NCBI RefSeq assembly: GCF_006335015.1
Contig: NZ_VDGT01000002.1
Span: 248,001 to 312,000 of the forward strand
Direction of reading: 5' to 3'
DNA length: 64,000 nt
From: Streptomyces sedi
GTDB lineage: Bacteria > Actinomycetota > Actinomycetes > Streptomycetales > Streptomycetaceae
Shown here: positions 34,248-42,286 of the stretch, one piece after another
Position numbering within the stretch: position 1 is the first letter of the stretch
Layout of the letters: every line of letters starts with the position of its first letter
Made by a program: the position numbers and the translations under genes
The notes under the pieces: model-generated
What the model saw: only the letters and a program-made list of their open reading frames with translations
Told to the model about the DNA's origin: nothing
Database searches by the model: none

Positions 34248-35443
34248 CGCGGGTCGACCGGGCTCGGCGAACGTTCCCCGGTCTCCGTCCCGGCCCCCGT
34301 CTCCGTCTCCGTCCCGTCCCCGGCCACCGGCGCGGTCCCGGCCTCGACCTCTGCCTCGGCCTCTGCCTCGGTGACCGGCGCGGTCGACCGTTCGCCCGAG
34401 GGGCGCCTGGCGCGGCCACGCAGCCGCAGCACGGTGACCACGACGGCCACCGTGAAGACCAGTAGCCCTGACCAGAGCACCCACTGGTCAGGCCACGGTG
34501 CTGCCGCCGCCCCGTCCGGTGAACGGCCACCGTCCACTCCGGTGACGATGACCAGGACCAGCCCCACCAGCGTCGCCCCCACCACGATCCGCCCCGCCAG
34601 CCGCGCGCCGAACGGCACGGCGTGGTCCCTGCGGGAACGCAGCCGCTCACCCGGCCGGGCAGGCGACATCAGCCGCCACAACAGCAGCCCGGCGAGCGGG
34701 AGTTGAAGAGCCCACACCATGGTGCGGAACGGCCCGTCGAACCACGCCTGGCTGGAGTAGAGCAGGGTGTGCCAGATGGACAGGATGTAGACCACGATGA
34801 CGAACCGGTGCAGCGCCAGCCAGATCCGGGAGCCCGTGCGGTTACGCAGATAGAACGCCAGGCCCAGCGGCAGCGCCAGATAGAGCGCGAGCAGCCCGAC
34901 GAGTATCGCGACCTGCCCCGTCCCGGTCGCGTAGCCGCCCGGCACGAACGAGTCGACGAACGCGGTCCACACGCTGCGCCCGAACGACCAGCGGGTCTGG
35001 TTGTCCCTGATCTGGTCGGTGAAGAAGAAGAACGCGTGCATGAACATCAGCCCGATGGTGGTCAGGCTGGTGGTCCTGTGCCACTTCTCCAGTCGCGTCG
35101 CGGACAACCAGCGCCAGCGCGGTCGCGGCCCGGAGCGCATCAGCCCGAAGACAACGGTGATATACGCCCACAACATCGCCGACCAGCCGAACGCCTGGCA
35201 CATCCAGTACATCCAGTACTTGTCGGCGTCCGCCAACATCGGCATGATCTTGACCGTCGCCGAGGCGCCGCTCTCCACACGGGCGTAGAGCAGCCAGTAG
35301 ATCAACAGCGTGAGCACCAGGGCCAACGACGCGTCCGGCACCGCCCCCCGCAGATCCGCGCGCAGCCCCGCCCAGTCGAACCCGGTACGGCGCCCTCTCG
35401 CCCCCGGGGCGGAGGACGGTGCCGATTCGGAGACCTCAGCCAT
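34244..35443 (-). CDS. Ferric-reductase-like transmembrane (haem b) protein
   Basis: ATG 35443 follows GGAG and gives 399 residues. Seven to eight membrane helices lie at about 30-330. Paired histidines in 'EKWHRTTSLTTIGLMFMHAF' and in 'LALHRFVIVVYILSIWHTLL' fit the bis-haem ligation of the ferric-reductase/NOX transmembrane domain. There is no flavin/NADPH domain, so an electron donor must come from elsewhere. The C-terminal 60 residues are a low-complexity Glu/Thr/Ala tail coded by repetitive DNA at about 34250-34400. It is coupled to the MFS gene downstream. Confidence 0.8.
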   Translation of the reverse strand: MAEVSESAPSSAPGARGRRTGFDWAGLRADLRGAVPDASLALVLTLLIYWLLYARVESGASATVKIMPMLADADKYWMYWMCQAFGWSAMLWAYITVVFGLMRSGPRPRWRWLSATRLEKWHRTTSLTTIGLMFMHAFFFFTDQIRDNQTRWSFGRSVWTAFVDSFVPGGYATGTGQVAILVGLLALYLALPLGLAFYLRNRTGSRIWLALHRFVIVVYILSIWHTLLYSSQAWFDGPFRTMVWALQLPLAGLLLWRLMSPARPGERLRSRRDHAVPFGARLAGRIVVGATLVGLVLVIVTGVDGGRSPDGAAAAPWPDQWVLWSGLLVFTVAVVVTVLRLRGRARRPSGERSTAPVTEAEAEAEVEAGTAPVAGDGTETETGAGTETGERSPSPVDPR

Positions 35444-35908
35444 CACACAACTCCAGTTTCCAGTGGCACACCGCCGCGTCCCTCGGTGAAGGGCGACCGG
35501 CGGCGACAAGTGGCCCCACGCTCCCGGTCCTGAAGAATAACGACGATGTGCGCGACGGGGAAGACGAAGTGGAGGGTTCCGCAATTTCCTGGGCGCCTTA
35601 CGTCGACGCGGCCCCACACCCGCCTTCGTCTGCGATGATCCCCGAGAGCGGCGACCCGCAGGGCGGCGGAGAAGAAAGAATGAGAAAGTCGGAGAAGGTC
35701 GGGAACTTTTCGGGTCCCGCATACGACGGGGGGAAATCGATAACCGCCTGAAAACGGCTCGAATGCGGCCCGGGAAGCGTTCGGTAACGGCATCCCTTTT
35801 CGTTCTCCCGTTCCCTGTGGGCCGCCGCGGCGCGCGAGATCCCGGACGGTCGGGTTGGGCCCGCCGCGGCGGGGTACCCGGCCCGCCACGGCGGAGGGAG
35901 TGAACGAC
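35444..35908. other. 465-base intergenic region, no gene supported
   Basis: Divergent spacer between the ferric-reductase-like gene and the hypothetical at 35909. Parts (35525-35790) are less GC-rich than surrounding genes, with purine tracts and GGGGAAATCGATAACC near 35732. Open frames exist on both strands but show no codon bias or ribosome sites. I see promoters as likely content and no hairpin, tRNA or riboswitch that I can name. Confidence 0.5.
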
Positions 35909-36424
35909 GTGGCCGATTCCCACCCGGACCCCGGCCGGGCGCTGACCGTCTACCTCAACGACCACCTCGCCGGCGCCACGGCGGGCGTGGCGCTCGCCCG
36001 GCGACTGGCCCGCCACCGCCCCGCCTCCGGGACGGCCGGCGAACTGGCCGCCCTGGCGGCCGAGGTGCGCGACGACCGGGCCCGACTGCGCGCGCTGATG
36101 CGGGAGTTGGGCGTCCCGTCACGCCGTTCCCTGGCGCTCGGCGCCGCCCTCGCCGAACGGCTCGGCCGACTGAAGCCCAACGGGCGGCTGCTGCGCACGG
36201 CGGAGGCCCGCGACGTGGTCGAACTGGAGGCCATGCTGCTGGGCGTGCAGGGCAAGGCCGCGCTGTGGCGTGCCCTGGCCGTACTGCCGCGGATCGCGGC
36301 CACCGGCCGTGCGGCCGAGGTGCGGATGCTCCTCACGAGGGCCGAACGGCAGACCCACCTCCTGGAACGCCTCCGCACGGAAGCCACCCGGCGGACGCTG
36401 TCCACCCCCGAGCCCACGCGCTGA
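35909..36424 (+). CDS. Conserved hypothetical helical protein
   Basis: GTG 35909 lies 10 bases after GGAGGGA; GTG 35900 is too close to it. The 171-residue product is nearly all helical and basic ('YLNDHLAGATAGVALARRLA', 'LAALAAEVRDDRARLRALM'), without membrane segments. The pattern resembles four-helix, ferritin-like/DUF892-style bundles common in streptomycete hypotheticals, in which 'YLNDHLAG' heads the first helix. Metal-binding residues are not obvious. Function unknown. Confidence 0.7.
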   Translation: MADSHPDPGRALTVYLNDHLAGATAGVALARRLARHRPASGTAGELAALAAEVRDDRARLRALMRELGVPSRRSLALGAALAERLGRLKPNGRLLRTAEARDVVELEAMLLGVQGKAALWRALAVLPRIAATGRAAEVRMLLTRAERQTHLLERLRTEATRRTLSTPEPTR

Positions 36425-36475
36425 CCCGGCGGCAACGCGCCTCCGCGGGTGCGCCCCCTCAGTCCCGGCGCCCGG

Positions 36476-36955
36476 TCACCCCTCCCCGTCCAGCACCAGC
36501 AGCACGTGCGCCTCCTCCCCCTCGCCCTCCCGACCCGCCTCACGGAAGCCGAGCCGCTCCAGCAGGCGCACCGAGCCGACGTTCCCCACATGCGGGTCGG
36601 CGTGGAGCGGCCGGTGTCGCTCCCGCTCCAGGAAGAGCGCCACCGCTCGGGTGCCGACGCCGCGCCCCCAGAACTCGCGCCCCAGCCAGTACCCGAGGAA
36701 TCGGCGCTCGCCGTCCCACCAGGCCACCACGTTCCCCGCCAGCCGCCCGTCGACCGTCACCGCGCGCACGAACACCCCGGGGGCGCCCAGGACGTTGGTG
36801 CGCCAGTGCCGGAGGAACCGGTCCCGCTCCCGGGGCGGGAAGCGGGACCGCCGCGCGGCCTCCGGATCGTGCTCCTGGGCGAGGAAGACCTCCAGGTCGG
36901 CGTCCTCGACCTCCCGCAATCGCACCTCGGGTGCGTACACCGTCTGTTCGACCAT
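36476..36955 (-). CDS. GNAT-family N-acetyltransferase
   Basis: ATG 36955 (MVEQTVYAPEVRLREVEDAD) gives 159 residues. The acetyl-CoA loop is 'WLGREFWGRGVGTRAVALFL' at about 95-114, matching the Q/RxxGxG/A motif, and the C-terminal strand 'NVGSVRLLERLGFREAGRE' is typical of the RimJ-like group. It should transfer an acetyl group to an amine; the substrate cannot be predicted. No operon partners. Confidence 0.9.
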   Translation of the reverse strand: MVEQTVYAPEVRLREVEDADLEVFLAQEHDPEAARRSRFPPRERDRFLRHWRTNVLGAPGVFVRAVTVDGRLAGNVVAWWDGERRFLGYWLGREFWGRGVGTRAVALFLERERHRPLHADPHVGNVGSVRLLERLGFREAGREGEGEEAHVLLVLDGEG

Positions 36956-37052
36956 GCGCCGGAGTCTGCCACGCGGCACTGACAGTCCCGCCGGGAAGCG
37001 GCCCCGACCCGGGCGCGGGCGTGCACGCCCCCGCCGTTCCCGCCCGGCCCGG

Positions 37053-37814
37053 CTACCAGGCGCGCAGCGCCAGCACCGTCCACGCCGCCGTGGCCGCCGT
37101 CGCCGCGCCCGTGGTGAGGAGGGGGAGGCGGCCGATCAGCCGGTCGTCCCACTCCTCGCCCGTGCCGGACGCGAACCGCAGCGTCGGGGTGGCCGCCCGT
37201 CCCAGCGCGAAGCCGAGGCCGGCCAGCAGCGCCACCCCCGCGTCGTTGGCCAGCAGCACCGCGAGGGCGAGGGCGTACGGCAGGCTCGCCGACACGTAGG
37301 TGCGGACGCCGGTGCCCATCTCGAAGCCGAACTGGAGCGCGCCGCGCGCCAGATCACGTTGAAGGACGTCCTGCGGCACCTGCCGGGCGTTCTGCGGCAG
37401 CCTCAGACGGGGAAGCAGCCCGGCGTCGCGCGCCACGGCGAGCAGCGCGAAGCCGACCGTCCCCGCCGCACGCCACCCGGTGGGGACCGGCGCGACCAGC
37501 CCGGAGGCAAGCCACAGCACGAGCGCGGAGAGCAGGGCGCCGAGCAGCAGCCCGGTGGAGAAGACCCCCAGAACGGTGGTCTGTCGGTGTACGGCCCGCC
37601 AACCTGGCGAGGCAAGCGCGTGCGCGCTGTTCCGCGTTCAAACGGAGCCGGAGAGCGAGTAGCCGGCCAACCCGCCGAGCACCGTCCAGGTCAGCACCGG
37701 CGCATACCAACTGGTTGCTACCGCGCCGAGAACCAGCACGAGGACCGGAACCGCGGGGTCGGTCGACCTGCGGCGCCACGCGGGCGTCGCCGGGCCGGCC
37801 GCGACGTCGTCCAA
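37053..37814 (-). pseudogene. Membrane protein gene interrupted by an in-frame TGA
   Basis: From a TTG at 37814, right after the stop of the cysteine-rich protein gene, one frame codes 58 residues with two hydrophobic stretches ('PVLVLVLGAVATSWYAPVLT'), then TGA at 37640-37638. The same frame continues for 194 codons as a convincing multi-spanning membrane protein ('VLGVFSTGLLLGALLSALVL', 'LPQNARQVPQDVLQRDLARG', 'GTGVRTYVSASLPYALALAV') to a stop at 37053. The downstream part has no usable start until GTG 37520, which would cut off a membrane helix. Either a nonsense mutation, two genes with an odd second start, or TGA recoding explains this. It closes the MauD/MauE-like operon. Confidence 0.55.
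37595..37611 (-). other. Hairpin downstream of the in-frame TGA (weak SECIS candidate)
   Basis: On the minus strand CTCGCC-AGGTT-GGCGGG forms a 6-bp stem (one G-U pair) starting 26 bases after the TGA, with a G at the second loop position, 33-37 bases from the TGA. This meets loose published rules for bacterial SECIS elements, but such hairpins are easy to find in GC-rich DNA. Confidence 0.25.
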
Positions 37815-37816
37815 GG

Positions 37817-38737
37817 TCAGGCCCCGCCGACGAGGGTGCGCCAGGTCTGCTGGCCGACGATGCCGTCCACGGTCAGTCCGGCGCCGCGCTGGAACTCCCG
37901 CGCGGCCTCGGTGGTCAGTGCCCCGAACGCGCCGTCCACGGTCAACGGATAGCCGTGCTTGACCAGTTGACGCTGGGCCGCGCTGACGGCCTCGCCGTTG
38001 TCACCCTGGCGCACGGTGACGACCAGATGGGTCCAGGTGGTCGGGTCCACGGTGCCGTTGGTGGTCAGGCCGGAGGCCTCCTGGAAGGCCTCGACGGCGG
38101 AGGCGGTGTTCGGGCCGAAGATCCCGTCCGGCTCGGTGGTAAAGCCGTGGTGACTGACCAGATGTTGCGCGGCGTGGACGTCCGGCCCCCGCGAGCCGTC
38201 GCGGAGCGTCGGCCAGGTGACGGTGCCCTCGCAGCCGCAGTCGGTCGTCCAGCGGCAGATGGACCGCACCCAGCCGGACCCGGAGTTGAAGTAGCCGTCG
38301 TGGCAACGCCGTTCGATGCCGCAACCGCAGGCACCGCAGGCACCGCTGAACGCCCACAGCCAGCCGTCGTAGGAGCCGGAGTAGCACTGGTTGGGGCGCA
38401 GCGTCCAGGTGACTCCGTCGTTGCGGTGGAAGCCCTCGTACTGACCACTGGTCTCGCAGGCGGCGGCGTGCACGGTGCTGGGGCCGCAGCCGGGAGAGCA
38501 GTCGTGCTCGGACGCGTAGGAGGGGCAGTCGCCGGTCCAGATGTCGTAGCCGTCGGCGTACGCCTCCCTCGCCGGGCCGAAGACGCCGAGCGTGGCGAAG
38601 CCGACGACGGTGGCCGACTGGAGGACGGTGCGCCGCCGCGGGGCGAAGCTCGGCAGCGAGGAGACGCGGGGGCGGCGCGTCGGGCGGTCGGCGCCGCCGG
38701 CGCGGCGCAGCTGGGGAACCTGGTCGAGGCTGGTCAT
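37817..38737 (-). CDS. Tat-exported cysteine-rich protein with two peptidoglycan-binding domains
   Basis: ATG 38737 overlaps the upstream stop (TGATG) behind GAGGAG. The 306 residues start with a Tat leader (APRRRTVLQSATVVGFATLG; about 31-62). Residues about 64-175 hold exactly 12 cysteines in mixed spacing ('CSPGCGPS', 'CGACGCGIERRC', 'CGCEG'), and two PG_binding_1 repeats follow (about 180-240 and 243-306: 'GSRGPDVHAAQHLV', 'GDNGEAVSAAQRQL'). Twelve cysteines and Tat export recall the methylamine dehydrogenase light chain, whose folding needs MauD and MauE; homologues of both lie directly upstream. The rest differs, so I call it a disulfide-rich wall protein, not an amine dehydrogenase. Confidence 0.8.
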   Translation of the reverse strand: MTSLDQVPQLRRAGGADRPTRRPRVSSLPSFAPRRRTVLQSATVVGFATLGVFGPAREAYADGYDIWTGDCPSYASEHDCSPGCGPSTVHAAACETSGQYEGFHRNDGVTWTLRPNQCYSGSYDGWLWAFSGACGACGCGIERRCHDGYFNSGSGWVRSICRWTTDCGCEGTVTWPTLRDGSRGPDVHAAQHLVSHHGFTTEPDGIFGPNTASAVEAFQEASGLTTNGTVDPTTWTHLVVTVRQGDNGEAVSAAQRQLVKHGYPLTVDGAFGALTTEAAREFQRGAGLTVDGIVGQQTWRTLVGGA

Positions 38738-39273
38738 CACGCGCTCCTCGGCTGGCTGGGTCGTTGGGGTGCGGCGGAGGCGAGCAGTTCGCGCAACGCC
38801 GCGGCGGAACCGAGCGGTTCGCTCCGCATGACATGGCCGGCGGGGCCGACGAGGACGGCGAACGGGGTGGCGATCGCGTCGTAGGCGGTGAAGAGGTCGG
38901 GGCGCCGCTCGGTGACGGGCACCCCGGCGGCGTCCGCCGCGTCCGTCGAGGCGGGGGCGTCGCCCGCGTAGACGGCGCGCACGGCGGGTGCCGTGCCCGG
39001 TCGGCCGGCCTCGGCCAGCACCTCGGCGCAGGTGCGGCACTCGGCGCTGAGGAAGAGCAACAGGGTCTCGCGGCCCTCGGCGAGCACGTCGGGGGCGAGG
39101 AGCTCGTCGGCGTGCGGCGCGCTGCTGCCGGGGGCGACGCCCAACCGTCCGGGCGCGCGGACCGGTACGCCCCTGGAGAGCTGGTAAACCTGCCTGACCA
39201 GTCCGGAGACCACCAGGGAGAGCAGGGCGATGGCGACCCAGGAGAGGATCAGGGCGCTGGTGGTGAAGTCCAC
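38737..39273 (-). CDS. MauD-like membrane-anchored thioredoxin-fold protein
   Basis: GTG 39273 follows GGAGG and gives 178 residues. One N-terminal helix (about 7-26, 'ALILSWVAIALLSLVVSGLV') anchors a thioredoxin-like domain with a CxxC site, Cys79-Arg-Thr-Cys82, in 'LLLFLSAECRTCAEVL'. The later cis-Pro region is 'DAIATPFAVLVGPAG'. This is the architecture of MauD, which forms or isomerises disulfides outside the membrane. It is flanked by a MauE-like protein and a 12-cysteine exported protein, the probable substrate. Confidence 0.85.
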   Translation of the reverse strand: MDFTTSALILSWVAIALLSLVVSGLVRQVYQLSRGVPVRAPGRLGVAPGSSAPHADELLAPDVLAEGRETLLLFLSAECRTCAEVLAEAGRPGTAPAVRAVYAGDAPASTDAADAAGVPVTERRPDLFTAYDAIATPFAVLVGPAGHVMRSEPLGSAAALRELLASAAPQRPSQPRSA

Positions 39274-39275
39274 GG

Positions 39276-39929
39276 TCAGTGGCCTCCTTCGGCGGCGGTC
39301 AGGCGGCGGGCGGCGGACGGGGGAGGAGCCTGGCCGCTGTGACCGCTGTGACCGCTGTGACCGCCGTGGCCGCCGTGGCCGGCGCGGTTGTCGTGCCGGG
39401 CGGCGTCCGGGGCGACCATGGCGGCGGGCAGCGTCCACAGCAGGGTGGTCAGCGTGGTGGCCGCCAGCGCCACGACCGTCCACCGCGCGGCGCTCTCCGG
39501 CGGTGCGGCCCGCCCCGCGGTGAGCGCGGCGCCGAGCAGCGCCGACCCGGCGAACGCCCAGGCCCGCCCGACGACCCAGCCGCTGAGCGGCACCTCGGTG
39601 CGCGAGCAGCCGCAGGGGCCACCCCGACCACTGGTCAGGGCGCGGCGGGTGTAGAGGGCGTAGCTGGTAAACAGCGCCGTGGCGGCGGTCAACACCGCGG
39701 TCAGCGCGCCCCGTTCACCGGTCAGCAGGGCGGCGGCGCCGCCCAGCACGAGCAGCGTCTCGGCCGTGGTGACGGCCCTGGCGGCCGGCGGTACCGCGCG
39801 GCGCGGCAGCAGACCGTGGGCGGTGAGCGCGTCGGGGAGCGTGCGGGGCCGGCTCAGGTGCGCGGCGCAGCCGGCGAGCAGCGCCAGCAGCGTCACTCCG
39901 GCGGCGACGGAGGCGAGCAGGGTGGTCAC
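39276..39929 (-). CDS. MauE-like redox-associated membrane protein with His-rich tail
   Basis: GTG 39929, seven bases past the previous stop, gives 217 residues. Four to five helices and the phrases 'TLPDALTAHGLL' and 'GGPCGCSRTEVPLSG' (CGC motif) match the MauE/DoxX-type domain thought to shuttle electrons for periplasmic disulfide formation. The C-terminal 35 residues end in a (S/G)GH repeat coded by 9-base tandem units, a possible metal-binding tail absent from ordinary MauE. It should work with the MauD-like protein encoded next. Confidence 0.82.
   Translation of the reverse strand: MTTLLASVAAGVTLLALLAGCAAHLSRPRTLPDALTAHGLLPRRAVPPAARAVTTAETLLVLGGAAALLTGERGALTAVLTAATALFTSYALYTRRALTSGRGGPCGCSRTEVPLSGWVVGRAWAFAGSALLGAALTAGRAAPPESAARWTVVALAATTLTTLLWTLPAAMVAPDAARHDNRAGHGGHGGHSGHSGHSGQAPPPSAARRLTAAEGGH
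39331..39384. repeat. Six 9-base tandem repeats inside the MauE-like gene
   Basis: Units such as TGACCGCTG and TGGCCGCCG follow each other without gaps and code for the GHSGHS/GGHGGH part of the tail on the minus strand. Copy number is likely to vary between strains through slippage. Confidence 0.85.
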
Positions 39930-39936
39930 CCGGCGC

Positions 39937-40641
39937 TCACCCGGCGGTCCGCAGGTCGAGCCCGTCGACCAACGTGGGGACGCGTTCCACCGTCGTGTCG
40001 GCGAGCGGCACGATGGTCGCCCACACCTCGGACGAGGAGAGTACGAAGAAGGGGCGGCCGTCGGAGAGCGTGTCACGGAACAGCTCGCCGGAGGGGACCG
40101 ACGCCCCTTGCCAGGGCGGGAGTTGCACCGTGTGTTCGCGGGTGGGACGGCCGATCTCGACCAGGCCGAGCGTGGGCACCTCCTTGACCACCGTCGCCGG
40201 CCGGGCCAGTCGGGCGCCGGTGGAGGCGTCGGGGGTGAGGGTGATGCCGTCCTGGTGCTCCGCGATGCCGAGGGCGCGCAGCAGCAACAGCACGTCGGTG
40301 AGCCGGGCGCGGTAGAGCCGGGTGATCAGGCTGAACCGTCGGCCTTGCCAGCTGACCAGTGTCGGGTTTTCCACCTGTTGCGACTGGGCGTCGTACTCGC
40401 TGGTGGTGGCGGTACGCAAGGTGCCGCCCTGGAAGGAGAGTTCGCTGTCGAAGGTGGTCACGCCGAGGGAGGCGGCCACCGATTCGGCGAACTCGGCCGG
40501 TCCGGCGGTGAGTTCGTGGAGTCGGCCGTCGACGACGACCTCCACGACAGAGGTCGCGGGACGCGTCAGGTCGAGGTCGGCGGCGAGTCGGTAGGCGACG
40601 CCGTCCAACGCGCGGTGCTCGACGGCTGCGGATGGCGCCAC
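39937..40641 (-). CDS. Protein of unknown function heading the MauDE-like operon
   Basis: GTG 40641 lies six bases after GGGAGG and gives 234 residues; longer frames lack ribosome sites. The protein has no signal peptide or membrane helix and no cysteine. It appears beta-rich at both ends ('TSVVEVVVDGRLHELTAGPA', 'GRPFFVLSSSEVWATIVPLA') with a helical middle. I recognise no family. It is the first gene of the cluster, seven bases before the MauE-like gene, so a role linked to the cysteine-rich exported protein, perhaps as a cytoplasmic chaperone or maturation factor, is possible but unproven. Confidence 0.65.
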   Translation of the reverse strand: MAPSAAVEHRALDGVAYRLAADLDLTRPATSVVEVVVDGRLHELTAGPAEFAESVAASLGVTTFDSELSFQGGTLRTATTSEYDAQSQQVENPTLVSWQGRRFSLITRLYRARLTDVLLLLRALGIAEHQDGITLTPDASTGARLARPATVVKEVPTLGLVEIGRPTREHTVQLPPWQGASVPSGELFRDTLSDGRPFFVLSSSEVWATIVPLADTTVERVPTLVDGLDLRTAG

Positions 40642-40859
40642 GTTGATCCTCCCGGAGGCGGTGCGTCGTTGCCCCAAGTCCGTTATCCCGGACGGGCGTT
40701 GACTCTACCCGTGTTGAATGACGGTGTACAGACAATGACGGTCGTGGGTGCGGAGCGCCCCTGCCGGCTCCTCACCGGGGCCCATCTGCCGGCTCCCCAC
40801 CCGGTCCCCTCCCACCCTCCGCACGACGGTCGGCCCCTCCACCCGCTGGCTCAACGCCC

Positions 40860-41864
40860 TCAACCCCGCACGACGACGGGCGCCTCCCCGCGAGGCAGCA
40901 CCTCACCGACCACTGGATAGCCGGGCACCTCACCAGCGAGCAGCAGCCCGCCCGAGGTCTGGGCATCGGCAAGCAGCAGCCGCTCCACCTCGGCCAGTGC
41001 GCCGAACTCCGCGTGGGGAGCGACCCAGGCGAGGTTTCTGCGCGAACCGCCGCTGACAAAGCCGTCCACCGCCGCCGCGCGCGCGTCAGCGAGGAACGGC
41101 ACCGCCGCCGCGTCGAGGGCCAGCGTCACCCCGGAGGCGCGGGCCATCCGGTAGGCGTGCCCGAGCAGCCCGAACCCCGTCACATCGGTGCCCGCCCGCA
41201 CTCCCGCCCCTACGGCCGCGAGTGAGGCATCCCGGTTCAACTCGGTCATCACGGCCACCGCCTCGTCGAAGACCGTGCCGGTCGCCTTGTGCCGCGCGTT
41301 CAACACACCGGTGCCCAACGGCTTGGTGAGCGTCAGCGCGCGGCCCGGCTCCGCCGCGTCCAGCCGCAGCATCCGCGCGGGGTCGACCATCCCGACCACC
41401 GACATCCCGTACTTGGGCTCCGGGTCCGTCACGCTGTGCCCGCCCGAGACCTGGCACCCCGCCGCGTGGGCCACCTCGCGCCCGCCGCGCAACACCTCGG
41501 CCGCCAGCTCCATCGGCAGCGTCTCCCGCGGCCAGGCCAGCAGGTTGATCGCCGCCCAGGGGGTGCCGCCCATCGCGTACACGTCGGAAAGCGCGTTGGC
41601 CGCCGCGATCCGCCCCCAGTCGAAGGCGTCGTCCACCACCGGGGTGAAGAAGTCGGCCGTGGTGACGATCGCCCGTTCACCGTCCAGCCGTACCACCGCC
41701 GCGTCGTCCCCGCCGCCGTCGAGTCCTACCAGCAACTCGGCCGCCGGCTCCTTCGGTCGGCTCGCGCCACCACCCAACGTGGCGACGAGCGTGTCGAGTT
41801 CACCCGGCGGAATCTTGCAGGCGCAGCCTCCGCCGCCCGCGTACTGCGTCAGTCGAACGGTCAT
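40860..41864 (-). CDS. selD: Selenide, water dikinase (selenophosphate synthetase)
   Basis: The 334-residue protein makes selenophosphate from selenide and ATP. The N-terminus has 'LTQYAGGGGCACKIPPGEL', equivalent to the catalytic Cys and Lys of SelD, with Cys, not Sec. Further signatures are 'LDGGGDDAAVVRL', the metal-binding 'TTADFFTPVVDD' and 'GGHSVTDPEPKYG'. The product donates selenium for tRNA-Sec charging by SelA, encoded at 45049. The gene faces away from the tRNA-Sec gene 160 bases off, so the spacer should hold both promoters. Confidence 0.97.
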   Translation of the reverse strand: MTVRLTQYAGGGGCACKIPPGELDTLVATLGGGASRPKEPAAELLVGLDGGGDDAAVVRLDGERAIVTTADFFTPVVDDAFDWGRIAAANALSDVYAMGGTPWAAINLLAWPRETLPMELAAEVLRGGREVAHAAGCQVSGGHSVTDPEPKYGMSVVGMVDPARMLRLDAAEPGRALTLTKPLGTGVLNARHKATGTVFDEAVAVMTELNRDASLAAVGAGVRAGTDVTGFGLLGHAYRMARASGVTLALDAAAVPFLADARAAAVDGFVSGGSRRNLAWVAPHAEFGALAEVERLLLADAQTSGGLLLAGEVPGYPVVGEVLPRGEAPVVVRG

Positions 41865-42024
41865 CCGCCGGACGCTACCGCCGAACGGTGGAGCGAACCA
41901 GAGGAACGTGACGGTGCGGCCGAAAGCCGAGGCCGACCTGTCAGGTGACCGGTGAGATGACCGGTGAAGTGACCAGTAGGGCTGGGTGATCGGCGAGGCC
42001 GGCCAGCGAAGTACACTGCGCGGC

Positions 42025-42120
42025 GGAGGCGGGCGGGTGCCTGGTGGCCCCCACGGTCTTCAACACCGATGCGGCCGGGAACCCCGGTCGGGTGGGTTCG
42101 ATTCCCATACGCCTCCGCCA
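42025..42120 (+). tRNA. selC: tRNA-Sec, anticodon TCA
   Basis: The 96-base gene starts GGAGGCGG and ends CGCCTCCGCCA with encoded CCA. The acceptor stem pairs over at least seven bases, the T-arm contains TGGGTTCGATTCCCA, the anticodon loop is CTTCAAC (anticodon TCA, decoding UGA), and a long extra arm (GCGGCCGGGAACCCCGGTCG region) is present. Length and long variable arm are typical of selenocysteine tRNA. It completes the Sec system with selD, selA and selB in this window. Confidence 0.95.
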
Positions 42121-42286
42121 GGACGCCGCGCGAACCCGGGGGCGTGACATCCGCGTCGCCCTCCCGCCCCGCGCCCCCGGCACCTGGCCGGCCGGTCCCG
42201 ACGAGCGTTGACGAAGCCGAGCGCGTCCCCGCCCTGGTTCCCGACCAGCCCCGCACTGGTCACCCCCCATGGGCGATCATGGGTAG

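Noticed and set aside
35443-35889. A 148-codon open frame on the minus strand and a 110-codon frame on the plus strand in the 35.4-35.9 kb spacer
   Set aside because: Arg/Pro-rich or mixed composition without codon bias, ribosome site or recognisable domain; better read as intergenic DNA.
37817-38737. True methylamine dehydrogenase light chain
   Set aside because: Cysteine spacing differs, peptidoglycan-binding domains are attached, and no heavy-chain gene lies nearby; only the cysteine count, Tat leader and MauD/E-like neighbours are shared.
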